A stretch of DNA of 10,270 nucleotides from Clostridiales bacterium (GTDB lineage: Bacteria; Bacillota; Clostridia; Lachnospirales; Lachnospiraceae), in contig JAHZAR010000024.1 of NCBI GenBank assembly GCA_019423835.1, forward strand, positions 22,074 through 32,343, written 5' to 3'. Position numbers and translations under genes: made by a program. The notes beneath the pieces were generated by a model. The model saw nothing but the letters and a program-made list of their open reading frames with translations, was not told the origin of the DNA and ran no database searches. Below are positions 6,911-10,270 of this stretch, one piece after another. Each line of letters starts with the position of its first letter. Position 1 is the stretch's first letter.

Positions 6911-7315
6911 ATGTATAAAATTATTATTTTTACCCATGATGTGCTGGCAAGGGGACTTCTTGAGACGTCCCGCATTGTTATGGGGGAACAGCCGGACATT
7001 GAGACATACTCGGTGACTCTTGGCTGTGACCTGGGGGAGCTGAGGGAGCGTGTGAAAAACTCGATTGAAGATTCAGAGAGGGAGGGCCAGGAGGTGCTTG
7101 TGCTTACGGATCTGATGTACGGCACACCGTTCAATATGATGGCAGAGCTTCAGGAAACCCATTGTTTCTCACATATTACAGGGATAAATCTGCCCATGCT
7201 TCTGGAAGCCATTAACAGACGGCAGGAACCCCTGTCAGAGAGAGCTGACGGAGAGCTTGTGAAGGCAGCTAAAAACAGTATTTTTGACTGCCGAAAGTTT
7301 TTAGGCGCAATCTGA
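6911..7315 (+). CDS. PTS mannose-family enzyme IIA
   Basis: A 134-residue cytosolic phosphocarrier that takes phosphate from HPr and passes it to IIB. The N-terminal strand and loop KIIIFTHDVLARG place the phosphorylated histidine at His9. DLMYGTPFN matches the family's DLxGGSPFN loop and GINLPMLLEA its GVNLPMLLE motif. Length fits a stand-alone IIA domain rather than a fused IIAB. GGGGAGG ends 6 bases before the ATG, a strong ribosome site. It is the first structural gene of the PTS, 24 bases after the regulator and with no promoter visible in that gap. Confidence 0.93.
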   Translation: MYKIIIFTHDVLARGLLETSRIVMGEQPDIETYSVTLGCDLGELRERVKNSIEDSEREGQEVLVLTDLMYGTPFNMMAELQETHCFSHITGINLPMLLEAINRRQEPLSERADGELVKAAKNSIFDCRKFLGAI

Positions 7316-7433
7316 CCGGCAGCCGGGCGCTGAAAAGACAAATATGGCAAGACAGCAGAAAGAGATGGAAGAAGGAAGCACAGGAGAAAACAGATAATAG
7401 GAATGAAGGCGGAAAAGAAAGGTGGAAGGAAGA

Positions 7434-7910
7434 ATGAGGAATATTGTGCTTACAAGGATTGACGATCGCCTGATCCACGGCCAGGTGGTGACGGCCTGGA
7501 TCAGAAGATATCCGATTAACAGAATTCTGATCGTGGATGACGAGCTGTCAAAAAACAGACTGATGGAGCGAATTTACAGAGCAGCGGCTCCGGTTGGGAC
7601 AGAGGTGCTCATCAAGCCGGTACAGGAGGCGGCAGCCTTTCTCCGGGAGGATGGGGAGAGAGGAGAAAATATTCTGATTCTGGTGAAGGTTCCCCAGGTG
7701 ATAGAAGCACTGCTGGAAGAACAGGTGGAAATAAAGAAGGTGATACTGGGAGGAATGGCAGCCGGAAAGGGGCGAAAAACCTTTATCAGAAATGTGTCAG
7801 CCAGCAGGGAGGAGACAGAGTGTATGAGGCGCATGTCAGAGAGAGGAATCGAGCTGAGCTATCAGCTTGTGCCGGATGAGAAGGAGACGGATCTGAAAAA
7901 ACTGCTGTAG
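7434..7910 (+). CDS. PTS mannose-family enzyme IIB
   Basis: A 158-residue cytosolic phosphotransfer protein that receives phosphate from IIA and phosphorylates the sugar bound by IIC-IID. The N terminus carries the family hallmark RIDDRLIHGQVVTAW with phospho-histidine His15. VDDELSKNRLMERIYRAAAP and VILGGMAAGKGRKTFIRNVS also match the family. The ATG at 7434 is preferred to the in-frame GTG at 7422, because IIB proteins begin a few residues before the RIDDR motif and AAGGA lies just upstream, though only 3 bases from the ATG. A 118-base purine-rich spacer separates it from IIA, unusually long for this operon; it has no T-tailed hairpin and only a 17-codon frame lacking a ribosome site. M24 follows after 11 bases. 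Confidence 0.93.
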   Translation: MRNIVLTRIDDRLIHGQVVTAWIRRYPINRILIVDDELSKNRLMERIYRAAAPVGTEVLIKPVQEAAAFLREDGERGENILILVKVPQVIEALLEEQVEIKKVILGGMAAGKGRKTFIRNVSASREETECMRRMSERGIELSYQLVPDEKETDLKKLL

Positions 7911-7921
7911 AGGAGGAAGAG

Positions 7922-9154
7922 ATGGGGGATAAAAGTTACTTAAAATCATTTTCCAGAGAGGAGTATCTGGCCCATGTGGGAAAACTGCAGAGACGCATGG
8001 AGGAAGAGGGACTGGACCTGCTTCTGCTGTCATCGCCGGAAAATATCTATTATGCCACAGGATACCGTTCCTGGTATACCTCAAGTCTGTTCCGGCCGGT
8101 ATTTGTCTTTGTACCGGTGAAGGGGGAGCCGGGGATCTATCTGAGGATTCTTGAGAAAACCACGGTGGAGAATACAAGCTGGTGCCCCAACATTTACTGC
8201 TCCGGCTCCCCGGAGAGAAGGCTGGGAAAATTAAACGCCGCAGATCCGAAGGATGCCCTGAGACAGTTTATCTGCTCCCTTGACTGCACGGTAAAGCGGG
8301 TTGGCCTGGAAGCCGGGGACGGCCTCCACTACTTCTGGTCTCTGAACCTTCTGAAGGAGCTTTCAGAGGAGTTTCGGGGACAGCTTGACTTCTGCGACGG
8401 AACGCGGGCAATTCAGAGGGCGAGAATGATCAAGACCGAATGGGAGACGGATCGGATCAGGACGGCGGGCTATGTGACAGAGCGGGCGATTGTGGATACG
8501 TTCCGGGAGATAAGGGCAGGCATTACGACGGAGAAGGAGATTGCCAGGGGCATCGCATCGAAAATGGCTGCCGGGGGAGTCGATCGGATTTCTTACCTGA
8601 CGGTCAACTCAGGAACCGACAAGTACAGTACCTTTAACAGCTACGCCACAGACCGGGTGGTGAGAGAGGGGGAGATTGTGCTTGTGGATATCAGCGGTCA
8701 CATCGACGGCTATGCCTCGGATCTGACACGAACCATGTACCTGGGAAAACAGCCGCCTGAAGCCTTCCGGGAAATGGCAGGAATTGCCAGAGAGTGTGTC
8801 CATGAGGGATTCCGTGCTCTGAGGCCGGGAAGGCCGGTGAGAGAGGTCAGTGATGCGGTAGAGGAATATTTGAGAAATGCCAGGTATGGAAGGGAAGTGC
8901 TGCACACAAGCGGCCATGCCATCGGACTGAATGTGACAGAATATCCCAATATTACAGGCTCTGAGGAGGAGCTCGTACAGCCGGGAATGGTATTTGCCAT
9001 TGAAAACGGTGTATACCCCTATGACAGGGAGCAGGGAGCCTCCTCTATCTGGATTTCATTCCGGATGGAGGACGAGGCCCTGGCCACAGAGGGTGAGGCG
9101 AAATGGCTCTCCGGACCCGGACATGCCCTGTATACATATGAGGACTTTGTGTAG
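7922..9154 (+). CDS. M24-fold metallopeptidase-like protein (Xaa-Pro aminopeptidase/creatinase type)
   Basis: A 410-residue cytosolic protein with a creatinase-type N-terminal domain (about 15-150) and a pita-bread M24 domain (about 165-395). Family members are dinuclear metal hydrolases that cut Xaa-Pro bonds, or use the fold for creatine or ectoine-type amides. All five expected metal ligands are visible with family spacing: Asp256 (VDIS), Asp267 (SDLTRT), His332 (HTSGHAIG), Glu361 (AIENG) and Glu383 (RMEDE). His328 and Arg381 are also kept. By motif alignment with E. coli PepP, the positions of His243 and His361 are Asn239 and Thr339, so specificity or activity may differ from a true Xaa-Pro aminopeptidase. 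A perfect AGGAGG lies 5 bases before the ATG. The gene sits between IIB and IICD of the PTS, implying a role in processing the transported compound (inference). Confidence 0.88.
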   Translation: MGDKSYLKSFSREEYLAHVGKLQRRMEEEGLDLLLLSSPENIYYATGYRSWYTSSLFRPVFVFVPVKGEPGIYLRILEKTTVENTSWCPNIYCSGSPERRLGKLNAADPKDALRQFICSLDCTVKRVGLEAGDGLHYFWSLNLLKELSEEFRGQLDFCDGTRAIQRARMIKTEWETDRIRTAGYVTERAIVDTFREIRAGITTEKEIARGIASKMAAGGVDRISYLTVNSGTDKYSTFNSYATDRVVREGEIVLVDISGHIDGYASDLTRTMYLGKQPPEAFREMAGIARECVHEGFRALRPGRPVREVSDAVEEYLRNARYGREVLHTSGHAIGLNVTEYPNITGSEEELVQPGMVFAIENGVYPYDREQGASSIWISFRMEDEALATEGEAKWLSGPGHALYTYEDFV

Positions 9155-9196
9155 AAAGAAAAGACGCGGAAAGACAAAGAGAGGGAGGGTTACTGA

Positions 9197-10270
9197 ATGA
9201 TTATTATTAAGGCGCTGCTGCTGGCTGTCACGGCCAATCTGGCCAGCGGAAGGGTTTGGAGCCCGATTACATGGCCGTTTTGTTACCCGTTAATTAATGG
9301 AACCATAGTAGGTATTATTCTGGGAGATCCCCTTTTGGGACTTATGGCGGGAGCCACCATCAACCTGGCCTACATCGGCTGGATCTCTGCAGGGGGAACG
9401 ATGCCGTCCAACATCGGAATTGCAGGCGTGTACGGGACAGCCATCACGGTGCTTGCCAAGGCGTCTCCAGAGCTGGGCATTACACTGGCCATCCCCATCG
9501 GCCTTCTGGGAGTCCTTCTGTGGAACCTGCAGATGACGCTCAATGTGTTCTGGGTACACCGTCTTGACAGCAATGCGGAAAAGGGAGAGATCAACAAAAT
9601 TTTCTTTAATGCCTGGCTGTTTCCGCAGCTTACCTGTCTGGCAGTCAACGGATTTCCGGCCTTTATCCTGATGTTTTTAGGCGGAGACTTCTTTACAGAG
9701 CTTCTGGGAAGGATTCCCGAGTCCTTCGTCAATGCCCTCAGTGTGACGGGAAATATTCTCCCGGCGGTGGGAGTTGCCATGCTGCTCAACTATCTGGGAA
9801 AGAAAAAGGTCTTCCCGTTCTTTGTCATCGGCTTCTTCCTTGCAACCTATCTGAATCTGCAGATTATGCCGATCGCTATTTTCGGAGCCTGCCTGGCTCT
9901 TCTCAGCTATTATGGGGGACAGGAGAGCGGGAAATATAACTTTGAGGCAGAGGAAGGCTGGGCAGCCAGGGAAACGGATACGGAGGAAGGCGGCAAAGAA
10001 AAATCAGGAAAAGAGGGACTGTCGGTACGTCTCAGGCGCTCAGATCTCATCAAGCACTGGCTTATCGGCCTGGGAGCTGAGGTTGGCTATAACTATGAGA
10101 GGATGCAGGCGTCCGGAAATGTTCTGGCCATGGTTCCCATTATCCGGAGGCTTTATAAAGATCCCAAGGATATCAGCGATGCCCTGAAGCGCTATCTCGT
10201 ATTTTTCAACACAGAGCCGTCTTTTATCGGCAACGTGATCCCCGGCATCTGCGCTTCTCTGGAGGAAGAG
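9197..10270 (+). CDS. PTS mannose-family fused enzyme IIC-IID, 3' end missing
   Basis: The frame is open from the ATG at 9197 to the window end (358 codons, no stop). Residues 1-241 are a complete IIC membrane domain: hydrophobic segments near 33-60, 95-115, 133-160, 180-200 and 205-240, with GIILGDPLLGLMAGATINL typical of IIC. A hydrophilic, Glu/Gly/Lys-rich linker covers about 242-274. From about 275 the chain is plainly IID: RRSDLIKHWL, NYERMQASGN (299-308), PIIRRLYKD and YLVFFNTEPSFIGNVIPG, the family's NYERMQ and FFNTxP signatures. No in-frame ATG, GTG or TTG lies between 9866 (inside IIC) and 10103 (inside the NYERMQ motif), so a separate IID start is not available. GGAGGG ends 7 bases before the ATG. 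IIC and IID together carry the sugar across the membrane while IIB phosphorylates it; in this family they are normally separate proteins. Confidence 0.9.
   Translation, partial: MIIIKALLLAVTANLASGRVWSPITWPFCYPLINGTIVGIILGDPLLGLMAGATINLAYIGWISAGGTMPSNIGIAGVYGTAITVLAKASPELGITLAIPIGLLGVLLWNLQMTLNVFWVHRLDSNAEKGEINKIFFNAWLFPQLTCLAVNGFPAFILMFLGGDFFTELLGRIPESFVNALSVTGNILPAVGVAMLLNYLGKKKVFPFFVIGFFLATYLNLQIMPIAIFGACLALLSYYGGQESGKYNFEAEEGWAARETDTEEGGKEKSGKEGLSVRLRRSDLIKHWLIGLGAEVGYNYERMQASGNVLAMVPIIRRLYKDPKDISDALKRYLVFFNTEPSFIGNVIPGICASLEEE

Noticed and set aside
7344..7397. 17-codon frame in the IIA-IIB spacer
   Set aside because: No ribosome site and only low-complexity purine-rich content; a purine-rich strand gives such frames by chance.
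9912..10187. 91-codon plus-strand frame near the window end
   Set aside because: It overlaps the IIC-IID frame in another register; the IIC-IID frame carries the conserved family motifs across the same bases.

Overview
The window reads as a piece of a Clostridia genome, most likely a gut-type Lachnospiraceae (Clostridium symbiosum/Enterocloster-like). This is inferred from strong GGAGG ribosome sites, heavy AGA/AGG and GGA codon use, roughly half G+C by eye, purine-rich spacers, and a mannose-family PTS run by a PRD regulator. The species cannot be fixed from sequence alone.

Region 1 (1-3994, plus strand) is housekeeping. It holds the 3' four-fifths of mfd (transcription-repair coupling factor, 5' end outside the window), then rluF (23S rRNA pseudouridine synthase). 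The 153-base spacer between them carries a degenerate, purine-rich 20-base periodicity. The end of rluF is built of 15-base tandem repeats; one 14-base unit shifts the frame and sets where the protein ends. A strong hairpin terminator at 3946-3994 closes the unit and probably also serves the converging nitroreductase gene.

Region 2 (4089-4655, minus strand) is a small FMN nitroreductase gene. It is transcribed divergently from region 3 across a 356-base gene-free stretch holding three stacked dyad symmetries and an extended -10 promoter.

Region 3 (5012-end, plus strand) is the accessory part and the most interesting. It looks like one operon: a PRD-domain transcription regulator, mannose-family PTS IIA, IIB, an M24-fold metallopeptidase-like protein, and a gene encoding IIC and IID as a single fused polypeptide that runs off the window. 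IIA (His9) and IIB (His15) keep their phosphorylation sites. IIC-IID would form the membrane channel, and the M24 protein, placed between IIB and IICD, would act on the imported compound. The cargo may therefore be an amino-acid- or peptide-linked sugar rather than a plain sugar. The M24 protein keeps all five metal ligands but lacks two second-shell histidines of Xaa-Pro aminopeptidase. The regulator has lost most canonical PTS phosphorylation sites. Together these suggest a variant PTS-hydrolase system with an undetermined substrate.
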